Notes: generated by a model from the sequence alone, not told the origin. 64,000 nucleotides of DNA from CAWGAJ01 sp963820545 (GCA_963820545.1 CAWGAJ010000001.1:2604001-2668000), one strand, 5' to 3'; positions 1 to 8,203 are shown, numbered from the stretch's first letter. Numbers and translations: made by a program.

Positions 1-924
1 GTCTGTCGATACTTTCACGCCGGCAGCCTTGCCAATCCGGCTTATAATAAGCCCCACACTGTGCGCCTTATTCTCTAGCCTGAATACACGGCCGCGTCGA
101 TCCTCTTCTGGGGTCGCAAGTAGAAACTCGGCAAACTCAGGGGTAATTGGCAACAGCCGGTTACGGTTTCCCTTCTCCAATTCGGCCACGATCCGCAGCA
201 TGGGCCGCTTGCCGGATAGATCGACACATAGCCTATCGGGTCGGTCCCAGTACAATTCCAGGGCCTCCCCGAGTCTCAGACCACTCCACCACAAGCCTTT
301 CAATAAGTGGTGCCATGATTCGGCTTTGCCATCGCCTACCACGGTGGGAGTTTTTTTCAGCATCCGTTCAAACTCTTCTGTAGTGATCGGCCTACCCTTC
401 ATAGGATCGGCCCCACCGCTGCGCCTAGCACGCCTGGGCTTCTTGATCTTGGGCAGTTCGGATATAAGCCCCTGATCCATTGCCCATGCCAGGGCAGCGT
501 GTAGGTGCGCCAGGTGGCTTGCTATGGTCGCCTCTGCCCGGCTGGCCTTGCGGAGCTCGGCTTGTAGCGTGCTGATCCGTTCAGCATTCAGTTCTCGCAA
601 CAGTCCATCTTTCACTATGGGCAAGATACGCTCCAAGGTATTGAAAACAGCATCGACCTTTTCGGCAGTAGACGGTGCGAACCCAGGGAGCACTTCTTGC
701 TCATACCGCAATCGAAACTCTTCCCAGGTGATTTTGAACCGCCCCCGGGCCTTGCCGCTGTTAAGATCATCCTCCCACGTTCCCGCTGCCTTGCGGGCGT
801 CTTTTATGCTGGCCGTGCCGGAAGATTTCCGGCAATGCTTGCCAGTCACCGGGTCACGATACCGCAAGATGAGGTTCTTGCACTCCTTGTACCTGACCAC
901 GTGAACCTTGATTCTCTCATTCAT
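1..924 (-). CDS. Tyrosine recombinase (integrase), 3' end beyond window
   Basis: The minus-strand frame is open from ATG 924 to base 1 (308 codons), so the C-terminus lies outside the window. AAGGAG stands about 10 nt before the ATG. Residues 1-60 look like an arm-binding domain, 60-165 like the SAM-like core-binding domain, and the catalytic domain starts near residue 175 (MKGRPITTEEFERML). The first catalytic Arg is R217 in WWSGLRLGEAL; the HxxR, H/W and Tyr boxes are not visible. It follows a second, complete recombinase by 16 bp, so the two are probably co-transcribed. Role inferred: integration or excision of the element at 1-9.5 kb. Confidence 0.85.
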   Translation of the reverse strand, partial: MNERIKVHVVRYKECKNLILRYRDPVTGKHCRKSSGTASIKDARKAAGTWEDDLNSGKARGRFKITWEEFRLRYEQEVLPGFAPSTAEKVDAVFNTLERILPIVKDGLLRELNAERISTLQAELRKASRAEATIASHLAHLHAALAWAMDQGLISELPKIKKPRRARRSGGADPMKGRPITTEEFERMLKKTPTVVGDGKAESWHHLLKGLWWSGLRLGEALELYWDRPDRLCVDLSGKRPMLRIVAELEKGNRNRLLPITPEFAEFLLATPEEDRRGRVFRLENKAHSVGLIISRIGKAAGVKVSTD

Positions 925-940
925 AAGGGATTCTCCTTTT

Positions 941-1864
941 TTAGGTTTTCGCCTTAAACGCCTTTGGTCGCGGTAAAACATTCACAGCCTGAACGTGATT
1001 GATTTTAGTCAGGTCAAGATACCTCATGGTCACGCTCATTGCGGAATGACCCAAATAATCTTGTGCTGATGCCCGTCCTAACTTGTCGGCAATCATTGTC
1101 GCGGTTGTTTTGCGGATCATGTGAAAGAGAGTTCCGGTCCCCTTTTTCGTGGGTACTTTTGCTTCCTCAATGATTCGACGAAAATACTTAGTCAACACGC
1201 CTTTGTAATAAGGAAAATAAAAAACCAATCCCTTTATCGGCCTAATCTTTCGCAAGGCATCTATTGTTGATTCATGCAAGGTAAAACTTTGGTCTGCCCG
1301 ATGCTTTTGATCCTGGGCTGGTACAAAGAGGGTTTTATTTTCAAAATCAATGTTATCCCATCTAATCTTCCGAATCGCATTGATTCGTAGTGCAGTATCA
1401 TAGGCAACAAGCAGAAGCGCCGGCCACCATAGCTGGGCAGGATTATTATTTTTTATTGAGGCAACAGGGCCTTTTAGTTGCCTGGCGGCCTCAATTATCC
1501 GGCCAAACTCTTCCATGCTCCAACAGTGTGGAATGCGCTTGTATTCGCGCAAACCATCAATGTCGGGCATACGTTTGATAAACTTCTTACGATAGGCAAG
1601 GTGACATAGTGCAAGGATTACTCGGCGTTTGTGATTGATTGTCGGCACGGCCAAACCTCTTTTAAGTCCGTTTGCTAAATAATCGGAAACAAACTGATCG
1701 GTTAGGTCCGAGAGTCTCACTTCTTTCTGCGAGATTTTATTTAACCCGGTGATCTGCCAGTGATAATCTTCTATTGTTGTTTGCGAACACCCCAGCAATC
1801 GCTGGGGGCGATAGTATTGCTCGAAAAATTCCATTAATGTAAGAGAGGATGGTTTCATGTCCAA
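941..1864 (-). CDS. Tyrosine recombinase (integrase), complete
   Basis: A 307-aa site-specific recombinase with the full catalytic set: R160 (TALRINAIRKI), a Lys near 187, H248-x-x-R251 (HMIRKTTAT), H273 (LGHS) and the nucleophile Y282 (TMRYLDL). The N-terminal 110 residues form the SAM-like core-binding domain. Its start overlaps the end of the upstream gene by 10 bp, which suggests translational coupling. Two different recombinases in tandem suggest either a two-recombinase element or two integration events. Confidence 0.9.
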   Translation of the reverse strand: MDMKPSSLTLMEFFEQYYRPQRLLGCSQTTIEDYHWQITGLNKISQKEVRLSDLTDQFVSDYLANGLKRGLAVPTINHKRRVILALCHLAYRKKFIKRMPDIDGLREYKRIPHCWSMEEFGRIIEAARQLKGPVASIKNNNPAQLWWPALLLVAYDTALRINAIRKIRWDNIDFENKTLFVPAQDQKHRADQSFTLHESTIDALRKIRPIKGLVFYFPYYKGVLTKYFRRIIEEAKVPTKKGTGTLFHMIRKTTATMIADKLGRASAQDYLGHSAMSVTMRYLDLTKINHVQAVNVLPRPKAFKAKT

Positions 1865-2169
1865 TCCTCCTCGCCGGTCTGTAGCATTTTTAAGGCACGG
1901 TGGGGGATGGAACCGACGCCAACAAGCGCCCGGGCAAAATCTAAATCGTCACTCCAGAAATGCGCAGTGATCGTTTCCTTTGTGAAGTGAACGCAAAGGC
2001 GGATAGATTTTTGGGCCAGCCGAATATCACGGGCCAGAAAAATCAATTGGTCGATGACTTCACCACGGCTACGGTCGATCTCAACTATTCGGACTTCATT
2101 CTGAATATCATCGACGACGCGCAGACAACAGCGCGTAGTGGTCGGGATAATTGTGGCGGTAGTCATCAT
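1855..2169 (-). CDS. Hypothetical protein of the integrase operon
   Basis: 104 aa from ATG 2169, which overlaps the stop of the upstream gene as ATGA; a longer version from 2274 would need a non-coupled start. The protein starts MMTTATIIPTTTRCC and contains a mixed charged segment (EVRIVEIDRSRGEVIDQL). No family was recognised. The overlaps on both sides place it in one operon with the two recombinases, so an accessory role in integration or regulation is possible but not shown. Confidence 0.6.
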   Translation of the reverse strand: MMTTATIIPTTTRCCLRVVDDIQNEVRIVEIDRSRGEVIDQLIFLARDIRLAQKSIRLCVHFTKETITAHFWSDDLDFARALVGVGSIPHRALKMLQTGEEDWT

Positions 2170-2486
2170 GCGGCACCGCCTTCCCGGGCGAAACATTTTA
2201 TGCCGCGCCGCGAATAACGGTCCCATCCCTTTGACCGAACACAACAAGCTGCAATTGCCCACAAGCGGTCCCACTTCTCTACGTCGGCATCGCGCTTTCT
2301 AAGGGCTTCTATGTTGTATACCCTGACCACGGCACGGGCATCATCGAGGGTTAAATTTTTAACGTGGATTCGCCCCTCTGTAAAACTTTCCGGCCACTGA
2401 CAATTGCTCGAAGGAATGAATCCTTCATCGACGCGGACGATGTAGACGGCCGTCCGTTGGTGCCAAGATCGGCGAGACATAGACAC
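2166..2486 (-). CDS. Hypothetical protein, first gene of the integrase operon
   Basis: 106 aa (starts MSMSRRSWHQRTAVYIVRVD), no family recognised. It has a Trp- and Arg-rich character and two Cys in AIAACCVRSKGW. Its stop overlaps the next start (ATGA). A sigma70-like promoter about 180 bp upstream and an inverted repeat in the leader suggest that this is the first gene of the recombinase operon. Confidence 0.55.
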   Translation of the reverse strand: MSMSRRSWHQRTAVYIVRVDEGFIPSSNCQWPESFTEGRIHVKNLTLDDARAVVRVYNIEALRKRDADVEKWDRLWAIAACCVRSKGWDRYSRRGIKCFAREGGAA

Positions 2487-2522
2487 CTGCCTTTCAACCG
2501 CGCCTTACAGCGCAGCAAAAAA

Positions 2523-2608
2523 GCCGTAGCCTCGATAACCGTTGTTGAGGCACCCGTGAGAGCGCCCGGATACCCTTGCGGAATATCCACAGTTATCGAG
2601 GTTACGGC
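2523..2608. repeat. Inverted repeat in the leader of the integrase operon
   Basis: The arm GCCGTAGCCTCGATAAC (2523-2539) is repeated inverted at 2592-2608 with one mismatch, with 52 bp between. The arms lie between the candidate promoter (2662-2690) and the first gene (start 2486). They could be an operator, integrase arm sites or an RNA stem; the sequence does not decide. The rest of 2487-2794 shows no convincing gene. Confidence 0.5.
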
Positions 2609-2661
2609 CTTTCTGGATCATCTTTTCCTCACGGTCTGCCTATGGCAGTTTCAACGCCTAT

Positions 2662-2690
2662 AATTATCGACTTTTCGTTTTGCCTGTCAA
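2662..2690 (-). promoter_or_regulatory. Candidate sigma70-type promoter for the integrase operon
   Basis: On the minus strand TTGACA (2690-2685) is followed after 17 nt by ATAATT (2667-2662), or after 18 nt by TAATTA. It points at the gene starting at 2486. The -35 is a perfect consensus match, the -10 is weaker. Confidence 0.4.
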
Positions 2691-2794
2691 TATGACCTAA
2701 AACCCTGAAAATCAGCCTCTTTGCCAAAATGGCAGCCCCAGGATTGCGCCTGTTGCGAAGTTAGAGGTCGATTGGACCTGGGACACCTATCTTT

Positions 2795-3562
2795 TCAAAG
2801 TGCAATTCCGCTTCCACCGTTATACAGCGCATCCACCTCGACTTGCGAAAGTGCCTTATCGAATATCATAAAATTGTCATGAGTTCTATTGTCATAAAAT
2901 GCTATGGATAAATCGTCTATGTTTACCGCGCCGAGATAGAATTTTTTCCCGCAGTTATAGCTCGACATGCTGGCGCTGTTTAACTGCTGCGTATCCTGTA
3001 AGATTCCGTTAATGTAAAGTTTCCCGACGATATTGCCGCCCTGCTGTGACACGGTGGCCGTCCAGAATATCCATTGTGACTCGGTGAATCCGCCGCTTGC
3101 CGCAAGCAAAAGGTTTTTATTAGCCGGAAGCAGATACTCTAACTCTGTTAAGAATGAAGTAGGTTCCATGTAAGGATTTTCAATCAGGACCATGCAGGTT
3201 GATGTTGCCGGATTGTTTACCCCATACCCGCCGATGTTAGGATTGTTTAAGTCCCAATAGAACCAATCCGCAATCGAAAAATCCTTAGAAAATATGGCCT
3301 GAAAATTATTGTTTGTGTTGATGTAGTCGCTTGTGCCATTGAAAGACAGCGCCCCACCCAGTTTGCCAGCGACGTGCATTAAGTTGGTGTTGCGCTGTGC
3401 TGTGCCGTTAGAATATCCCCTCGCGTCAAGAACGGCGGTGCTCGCCGCATTGTTGCCCAACTTGTAGTAGGTGACTAAGTTTGAAATAAGACTGCGCAGC
3501 TCTTGCAGTGCCATCCCGAGTCCGATTCCGATTCCGATTCCGATTCCTAATTTCATGCCCAC
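2795..3562 (-). CDS. LamG-domain phage structural protein
   Basis: 255 aa. Residues about 30-250 look like a concanavalin A/laminin-G sandwich domain: GKLGGALSFNGTSDYI near the start and FMIFDKALSQVEVDALYNGG at the end are typical first and last strands of the LamG-like family. The N-terminus MGMKLGIGIGIGIGLGMAL is made by a GGAATC-type hexanucleotide repeat. It is the last structural gene before the integrase operon. LamG domains in phage particles usually decorate the virion or bind glycans; that role is inferred here. Confidence 0.65.
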   Translation of the reverse strand: MGMKLGIGIGIGIGLGMALQELRSLISNLVTYYKLGNNAASTAVLDARGYSNGTAQRNTNLMHVAGKLGGALSFNGTSDYINTNNNFQAIFSKDFSIADWFYWDLNNPNIGGYGVNNPATSTCMVLIENPYMEPTSFLTELEYLLPANKNLLLAASGGFTESQWIFWTATVSQQGGNIVGKLYINGILQDTQQLNSASMSSYNCGKKFYLGAVNIDDLSIAFYDNRTHDNFMIFDKALSQVEVDALYNGGSGIAL

Positions 3563-3582
3563 AAAATACCTTCCGAAAAAAA

Positions 3583-3849
3583 CTATCTTAGGCCGACGAT
3601 GCTTGTTGCCGTAGTCGCGCTCGCCACCCGCTTGACGACGATCGGCAAAATACTGCCTGCTGACACTCCAACAAAAACCACTTGTGAATCGTCGGCCATA
3701 GTCATGGCAAGATCGCCGAGACCGCCGATATAAACACCGTAGGCCATCTCGGCTAAATCTTCATCGGCCGGCGTAATTTCAAACGCTCCCATAGCCGGAT
3801 CGGTCAGTGATGATACTTCTTCTATCATATGAAAATTTGATTTATTCAT
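3583..3849 (-). CDS. Small phage structural protein, spike-base-like
   Basis: 88 aa from the ATG at 3849 (MNKSNFHMIEE), preceded by GAAAGGAAA; an upstream ATG at 3867 falls in this ribosome site and is less likely. The pattern AFEITPADEDLAEMAYGVYIG...VVFVGVSAGSILPIVVKRV resembles the small RCAP_Rcc01079-type spike-base proteins of tailed phages, remembered from general knowledge and not searched. It lies between a LamG protein and other small structural genes. Confidence 0.5.
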   Translation of the reverse strand: MNKSNFHMIEEVSSLTDPAMGAFEITPADEDLAEMAYGVYIGGLGDLAMTMADDSQVVFVGVSAGSILPIVVKRVASATTATSIVGLR

Positions 3850-3863
3850 TTTCAATTTTCCTT

Positions 3864-4073
3864 TCAAAAAACTGGCCAGGGCCTCCGGGTCCGGTGGGCA
3901 AAATGTCCACCGGGAGAAAACGTTTCATCCACGCGGGCAGGGCCTCCGGCCGTGGGCCGCAAGGTGATCCGGCCATCAGGGGATACTTCCAAGGTGCCGA
4001 GGAGCACGTGTGCGAAGTCGGCAAGATCGACCCGGCAGCGCTCGCCTTGGGGTAAATAAATTTCCTGAGACAT
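3864..4073 (-). CDS. Hypothetical small phage protein
   Basis: 69 aa from ATG 4073 (MSQEIYLPQGERCRVDL), with AAAGGA 10-11 nt upstream; this start avoids the overlap with the upstream gene that the longer frame would need. The first 45 residues look like a compact beta domain (FAHVLLGTLEVSPDGRITL). No family recognised. Position suggests a virion or head-tail protein. Confidence 0.55.
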   Translation of the reverse strand: MSQEIYLPQGERCRVDLADFAHVLLGTLEVSPDGRITLRPTAGGPARVDETFSPGGHFAHRTRRPWPVF

Positions 4074-4086
4074 AAAATTTTTTCCT

Positions 4087-4365
4087 TTAGCGTCCGAAAA
4101 TGTAACTCTCCAATCCGTTGCAGTGGACCGCACATAAAATCGCCGCTTCGGACGGGGGCAGCGAAAAAATACTCTCAGCCCGACACCTTGCTGCATAAGA
4201 TAGCAAATCCTTGGCGTTGTAACTGCCATCCTTATTACGCGGAACGTCGATTAAATCTCTCAGTTGCCGACCGCTGCGAAAACCTAACAACCATGCGGCG
4301 GCCTGCTGGTTCAAGTGCTGCAAAATGTCGATCTGCTGGAAGTAATCAGTTTTTTGTTTTTTCAT
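4087..4365 (-). CDS. Putative HTH protein, terminase-small-subunit- or excisionase-like
   Basis: 92 aa. The segment QAAAWLLGFRSGRQLRDLID followed by PRNKDGSYNAKDLLSYAARC is the usual layout of a winged-helix DNA-binding module of Nu1/MerR type: a recognition helix, then a 'PRN-DGTY' wing, then a helix. Such modules occur in small terminase subunits and in excisionases. No large terminase is seen in the window, so the packaging role is only a possibility. Confidence 0.5.
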   Translation of the reverse strand: MKKQKTDYFQQIDILQHLNQQAAAWLLGFRSGRQLRDLIDVPRNKDGSYNAKDLLSYAARCRAESIFSLPPSEAAILCAVHCNGLESYIFGR

Positions 4366-4582
4366 TTTTCATAGGACAGGGGGGCGGATGATGGTGAGGC
4401 ATATTTGGGTGCTGTTCATACGAAAGCTTTACAACTCGTTCCGAGATAACATGCTCCCCACGGGTACGGGAGGACCCGTCGGCCACGGCGGGGACGGGCG
4501 CGGTGAAGTGTCGCAACCCCGCGCCCGCCTTCCGCGCCGCTTCGATCTCTAACGAACGATAACCGTTACACTCTTTCAGCAC
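4346..4582 (-). CDS. Hypothetical protein, His/Pro-rich C-terminus
   Basis: 78 aa if it starts at GTG 4582, which overlaps the stop region of the zinc-ribbon gene; the frame continues up to 4657 but there it overlaps that gene completely. It ends in MPHHHPPPCPMKNEKTKN and overlaps the next start by 20 bp. No family recognised; kept because it fills the gap in an otherwise gapless operon. Confidence 0.35.
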   Translation of the reverse strand: MLKECNGYRSLEIEAARKAGAGLRHFTAPVPAVADGSSRTRGEHVISERVVKLSYEQHPNMPHHHPPPCPMKNEKTKN

Positions 4583-4742
4583 GATCCGTTGAATCCTCAA
4601 TCGTGTATCGAAAATTAAACTGGTAATGACAATCCTCACAGACGGCACGACCCCCATACCATGAACCCGGCAAGCAGTCTTGGACGATTACCGTGTCTGT
4701 GCTTCCACAGTTCGGGCAGGTCGGGGGTTCTGGTTCTATCAT
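4566..4742 (-). CDS. Small zinc-ribbon protein
   Basis: 58 aa starting at ATG 4742, which overlaps the capsid gene stop as ATGA. Two CxxC pairs (CPNCGSTDTV and CEDCHYQFNF) form a classic zinc ribbon. Such proteins are frequent in planctomycete phage-like clusters; function unknown. A second small zinc ribbon is encoded at 6835-7008. Confidence 0.65.
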   Translation of the reverse strand: MIEPEPPTCPNCGSTDTVIVQDCLPGSWYGGRAVCEDCHYQFNFRYTIEDSTDRAERV

Positions 4743-5869
4743 TTCCCATCGGACCAAACTCCGCCTCTAAAATCAATTGCGCAGACGGCAACGCTTGCGT
4801 GAACATCCCAGGCCAAACCCCACTGGCCGGGTGCGCCCGGGCCGCCTAGTTCGCTCATGCGAATCGAAGGCTCTTTCTCGCCTTTCAAATAACCACAAGC
4901 GAAAACAGCCGCGTCGGCCTGATCGCAAAACAGTGCCCAGTTTGTATTCGTTCCCTGTTGCAATTCACCCGTCAATGGATCGACAACGCCGATGCTGCTT
5001 ATGCGGGAAGTCACGATTAGTTGCAAATCAATTTTGCGATCGTCGAGTTTTTGGAGGCGCAGACATTGGCGTCCTGTATTTTCCAAACTCGGCGGAACAA
5101 GCAGAAATTTCGGCTGCAATTCGCAGTGAACTATTCCATCGGGAGTCGTGATCGTTTGTTCCCTAATTTTTTGAATTGCAGACGCCAGCGATTCACTTCC
5201 CAACGCCGATGATTCGCCGCTCAAGATATTATTATGCGCCGTGCTAAAAACTTTTTCGCCGTTCGATGGTAAAACGGGGTTTTGCAAAAGAAGTGAGAAA
5301 AACAAATCCTGCTTCAGCCTTTTCGGGCCTCTGCCGAGTGACTGCGCGGCCGAACGTATCGCATTGAATTGGTCGTCGATTAAGTCCTGCTCATTGACAA
5401 CTAGCATCTTTGCATATTCGTAGGCTCGCCATTCATAAACGTAAGCCGTCAAACTTTGCAAGGCGGCCTGCTGGTATCCACGTGGCAAAAGCAAAACTTC
5501 ATCTTGAACGCGAATAACGCGACTCGGCTTGTAATTTTCGACCTCAGTTTCCCAAACCAAATTTTGCGTTTTATCTTCCGCTTCAGCGTAAGCCTGCCTT
5601 ACGATAGTCCCAAAAAAATTATCGAATGCGTTTGCCATCATGCCGCCTGACAGGCCAAAAGCGCCACGCACAACATCGGCGTCGGGTGCTTTCGATAAAC
5701 CGCCTTTTGACCAGTAGCAACATTCTTTGGCCATATCTAAGAGCGATAGATTCGCAAGTTGCCGGAGACTTTCAGAAGGCTGCCCGGTGATTAGGCCGCC
5801 TCGAACACCCAAAGCCAAGCCTAGGCTATCGGCCGTCGGGGCCTCATTAAGTTTCGTCAAAAAAGTCAT
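4739..5869 (-). CDS. Phage major capsid protein
   Basis: 376 aa, the size of an HK97-fold major head subunit. The N-terminal half contains ESLRQLANLSLLDMAKECC; the central part WRAYEYAKMLVVNEQDLIDDQ and the segment ELQPKFLLVPPSLENTGRQ match the pattern of Mu gpT-like major head proteins, where 'P.FLLVPP.LE' is typical. No protease domain is fused to it. A putative scaffold gene lies immediately upstream and small structural genes downstream, the usual head-gene order. Confidence 0.7.
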   Translation of the reverse strand: MTFLTKLNEAPTADSLGLALGVRGGLITGQPSESLRQLANLSLLDMAKECCYWSKGGLSKAPDADVVRGAFGLSGGMMANAFDNFFGTIVRQAYAEAEDKTQNLVWETEVENYKPSRVIRVQDEVLLLPRGYQQAALQSLTAYVYEWRAYEYAKMLVVNEQDLIDDQFNAIRSAAQSLGRGPKRLKQDLFFSLLLQNPVLPSNGEKVFSTAHNNILSGESSALGSESLASAIQKIREQTITTPDGIVHCELQPKFLLVPPSLENTGRQCLRLQKLDDRKIDLQLIVTSRISSIGVVDPLTGELQQGTNTNWALFCDQADAAVFACGYLKGEKEPSIRMSELGGPGAPGQWGLAWDVHASVAVCAIDFRGGVWSDGK

Positions 5870-5909
5870 ATTAAAAATTCCTTTTCTGTAATTGGTTTTA
5901 TTGATTGTT

Positions 5910-6560
5910 TTATCGCCTGTGCGGCGGAATTGATTGTATTTCTGCGGCAGTCCGGGGCGTCTGTTGAACTGTCACTAATGATTGATAACGCAGTCTTGGA
6001 AATTCACTGATTTCTTTGTCCACAAATCGCCACGAAGATAAAATATGTGGATTTACAGCCAGCTTGGCTATTTCTCCGTAAGTTTTTGCTGGCGGGGTGA
6101 AAGAGGACAATATGCCGCCGTGTTTTGGATCAGCGGGCACCTCGCCGAAAAGTTCGGCCAGCCAAGTCCTAAGAAAACGCCTTTTTGGTTCCGCTGCTTT
6201 TGCGTGACTAATTGCAACGAAAGCAGTTTCGCACTGCTTTTTCAATTCGGCTTTTTTACTGGAAATTTTCCCCACTTCTTCGAGATTCGTTGCTTGGTAA
6301 TTGTTTAGGTCTTTGAGGGTTTCGCATAGTTGGCGGTGTTTTTCTTCTTGTCCTTCGCCGGCCGCTATGATTTCGCTGAGTTCCTTTTCTTCTTGCAATG
6401 CCGCGCCGAACAACCGAGTTAATTTCGGGGACAGTCCCATTTTTTTCAAAGTCGATTCGGCATCGTCCCATTTTTCGGCAAGCAATTGGCCGACAAGTTT
6501 TTTCCACAGTGCCGGCGTTTCGGCCGCCTCGGGTGGCAAAGTAAAATTATCGTTTTGCAT
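5910..6560 (-). CDS. Putative scaffold protein
   Basis: 216 aa, charged and helical, with a probable coiled coil at residues about 55-115 (EEKELSEIIAAGEGQEEK, then KISSKKAELKKQCE). No catalytic motif. Location directly before the capsid gene and the coiled-coil composition suggest scaffolding; this is inference. The codons for MGLSP coincide with 17 bp of the palindromic repeat found in ileS and kbl (6427-6443). Confidence 0.45.
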   Translation of the reverse strand: MQNDNFTLPPEAAETPALWKKLVGQLLAEKWDDAESTLKKMGLSPKLTRLFGAALQEEKELSEIIAAGEGQEEKHRQLCETLKDLNNYQATNLEEVGKISSKKAELKKQCETAFVAISHAKAAEPKRRFLRTWLAELFGEVPADPKHGGILSSFTPPAKTYGEIAKLAVNPHILSSWRFVDKEISEFPRLRYQSLVTVQQTPRTAAEIQSIPPHRR

Positions 6561-6768
6561 TTTCGATCCTCTTTAATGCTTTTTGCCTGTAAAATTCGTA
6601 AATTTTATTTTCATCGTCGGGGGTAAAATAGTTAAGATCGTTCAGCGTTAAAAACGGTTTCAATCCAAGTTCCTCAATGGCAAATTCGATCCAACGGTGC
6701 GGTAGTTGCAGGCGCTCGGTGAGTTTTCCGATAGTGTATAATCGCAAACCGCTTGATATTTCGCTCAT
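6547..6768 (-). CDS. Small MerR-like HTH protein
   Basis: 73 aa from ATG 6768, preceded by AAAGGAA; the frame continues upstream to 6819 without a better ribosome site. LYTIGKLTERLQLPHRWIEFAIEELGL is a MerR-type helix-turn-helix, followed by LNYFTPDDENKIYEFYR. It overlaps the scaffold gene by 14 bp. Probably a DNA-binding regulator or packaging protein of the element. Confidence 0.5.
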   Translation of the reverse strand: MSEISSGLRLYTIGKLTERLQLPHRWIEFAIEELGLKPFLTLNDLNYFTPDDENKIYEFYRQKALKRIENAKR

Positions 6769-6834
6769 ATTGTCATTCCTTTGCCTGGATTCTATCACGC
6801 CGCTTTTTTGCTTTTCCAAATAATGGTATGAAAA

Positions 6835-7008
6835 TTATTCCGCCACAATAATTAACCGCCGTTTACAATCTTGGCAGTGTGCATATCTCGTTTTGCTTTC
6901 ATCACCGTTATCTATGCTTTTATAACTTTTCAAACGGACGGAGTTGCAATCCGGGCAGCGCGGCCGCTTAAAATAAACATAGACCGGCTTTTCACGGTTT
7001 GCAATCAT
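6835..7008 (-). CDS. Small zinc-ribbon protein
   Basis: 57 aa, ATG 7008 to TAA 6835. It contains CPDCNSVRLKSY and CQDCKRRLIIV, a two-knuckle zinc ribbon of the type often seen in transposon- or phage-linked DNA-binding proteins. The ATG overlaps a TGA in the alternative frame of the upstream peptidase gene (ATGA), which supports both the start and the corrected C-terminus of that gene. Confidence 0.6.
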   Translation of the reverse strand: MIANREKPVYVYFKRPRCPDCNSVRLKSYKSIDNGDESKTRYAHCQDCKRRLIIVAE

Positions 7009-7510
7009 GCCTTTTCCAACGTCGATAAAAATCTATGAAACTGCAACAACAGTTCGGATATTTTCTCAATGTCCCCCCAGTGTTGAGTTATTAGCTTTTT
7101 AGCTGCGCATTCTGCTCTGGATAGTTCAGTGTCGATTTTCTTTTGACTACCGAGAATCCCATGAAGTCGCTGCGCAATATCTGGGCCTGGTCACGGTCGC
7201 AGACGCCGCCATCGTCGCAACCCGGGCAAAACTTTCTTTTTGCTGCCGATCCGGCCAATAGGACGATTAAGTTTTTCCGCAAGGCATCAACAGTGTTGCC
7301 GTGGGGTCGGCCCCATATGGCACTTTCAAAAATTCCACTGCTTACTATTTGTGTTGCAAGCACTTCTCCGAACAATAGTTTATTTGCTACGGCGTGACCG
7401 GCTTCATGGATCGAGGATGCAACCAATTCCGGGTCTGACCGGACTTGCGGATCCAAGTCTTTGGATATTTTTTGCATCAATTCGTTATCTCGTTTTCGCC
7501 GTGCCATCAT
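7005..7510 (-). CDS. M41-like metallopeptidase, frame-shifted
   Basis: The N-terminal part has SSIHEAGHAVANKLLFGE: a zinc HEXXH site (H35, E36, H39) of the FtsH peptidase (M41) type, followed by LIVLLAGSAAKRKF, where M41 proteins have a conserved 'GRAAE' helix. No AAA ATPase domain is present. The annotated frame stops at 7091, but in another frame the reading continues (KKLITQHWGDIEKISELLL) to a TGA at 7005 that overlaps the next ATG. A one-base shift near 7125-7150, in an A-rich stretch, is therefore likely. Position before scaffold and capsid allows a role in head maturation, without proof. Confidence 0.6.
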
Positions 7511-7567
7511 TGCACTATTCCATTTTTAGTCAGCACGGCGTCGAACCCGAACGTCGGGGCTGGACAT

Positions 7568-7783
7568 TTATCGACGCCGTGCTGCCGTTCGCTCGATAGT
7601 GGAGTTCAATTCTGCCAGCCCTTTTCCCTTATCGAATAACCGCCGCTTCTCTGGCTCGCCGTCGCCACGGCTTAGCGCTTCTAAGGTTTCCAAGTCAGGA
7701 AGGGATAGTTCCAGTGGTGGCCACGATTCACCGCGGCGCCGGGTGCCGGTTGCTGATAGTTCAAGTTTGCAAATTTTTCTCAT
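7568..7783 (-). CDS. Hypothetical protein
   Basis: 71 aa, basic and charged (MRKICKLELSATGTRRRGE at the N-terminus, IERTAARRR at the end). No strong ribosome site is seen before the ATG. Family unknown; kept for its position and direction in the element. Confidence 0.4.
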   Translation of the reverse strand: MRKICKLELSATGTRRRGESWPPLELSLPDLETLEALSRGDGEPEKRRLFDKGKGLAELNSTIERTAARRR

Positions 7784-7805
7784 TTTTTCGACAAAAATTT
7801 ATTAA

Positions 7806-8169
7806 ATTACCCAATTTACCATAGATATAAGCGCATAACACGGACTTTCCCTTGCGACTTCTTCGCCGGTTGCGTCACCTTATGCGAGAGATGTTCTAAA
7901 ATTAGCTATTCGTGGTGCTTGAAACTCTTAATTACCGGCAGTTTTTATAAATTTGTCGCTTTTCGACGCTGGACGTAAGCCGTGATGCTGAATTTATTAT
8001 CAGCCCGTTGCCAGGGGTAAACTGACTTGCAGAACCCGCCGTTTCGATGCTTTCAATTCGCTTTGCCATGCTACACCAACACTGGGAGTTTATAACCAGT
8101 GTCTCTTATTTAACCTGTGCAAACTTTTCGGATCGGGAGAAGGCACACGGAAGCTGACCCGCCCACCTA
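7806..8169. other. Non-coding stretch with hairpins; possible 45-aa ORF
   Basis: No clear gene. A hairpin with a 7-bp base (CGCATAA at 7832-7838, TTATGCG at 7880-7886) encloses a GC-rich interior. A second short stem (ACACTGG/CCAGTGT) lies near 8090-8112. A minus-strand frame 7932-8069 (starts MAKRIESIETAGSASQFTP, 45 aa) has no convincing ribosome site. The region separates the regulatory genes on the right from the structural operon and may hold its promoter. Confidence 0.35.
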
Positions 8170-8197
8170 TTGACACTTCGCCTTTATTGGTTACAAT
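8170..8197 (+). promoter_or_regulatory. Sigma70-like promoter on the plus strand
   Basis: TTGACA (8170-8175), 16-bp spacer, TACAAT (8192-8197). It points away from all coding genes of the element and reads into a strong intrinsic terminator about 60 bp downstream. Confidence 0.5.
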
Positions 8198-8203
8198 GTA
8201 AAA

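Noticed and set aside
2364..2663. 99-aa plus-strand frame
   Set aside because: Overlaps the start of the integrase operon, its promoter and the inverted repeat; no domain.
7842..7860. GGGAAAGTCCG on the minus strand, like the RNase P P4 motif
   Set aside because: Only about ten bases match; the second half of P4 and the surrounding helices are not found.
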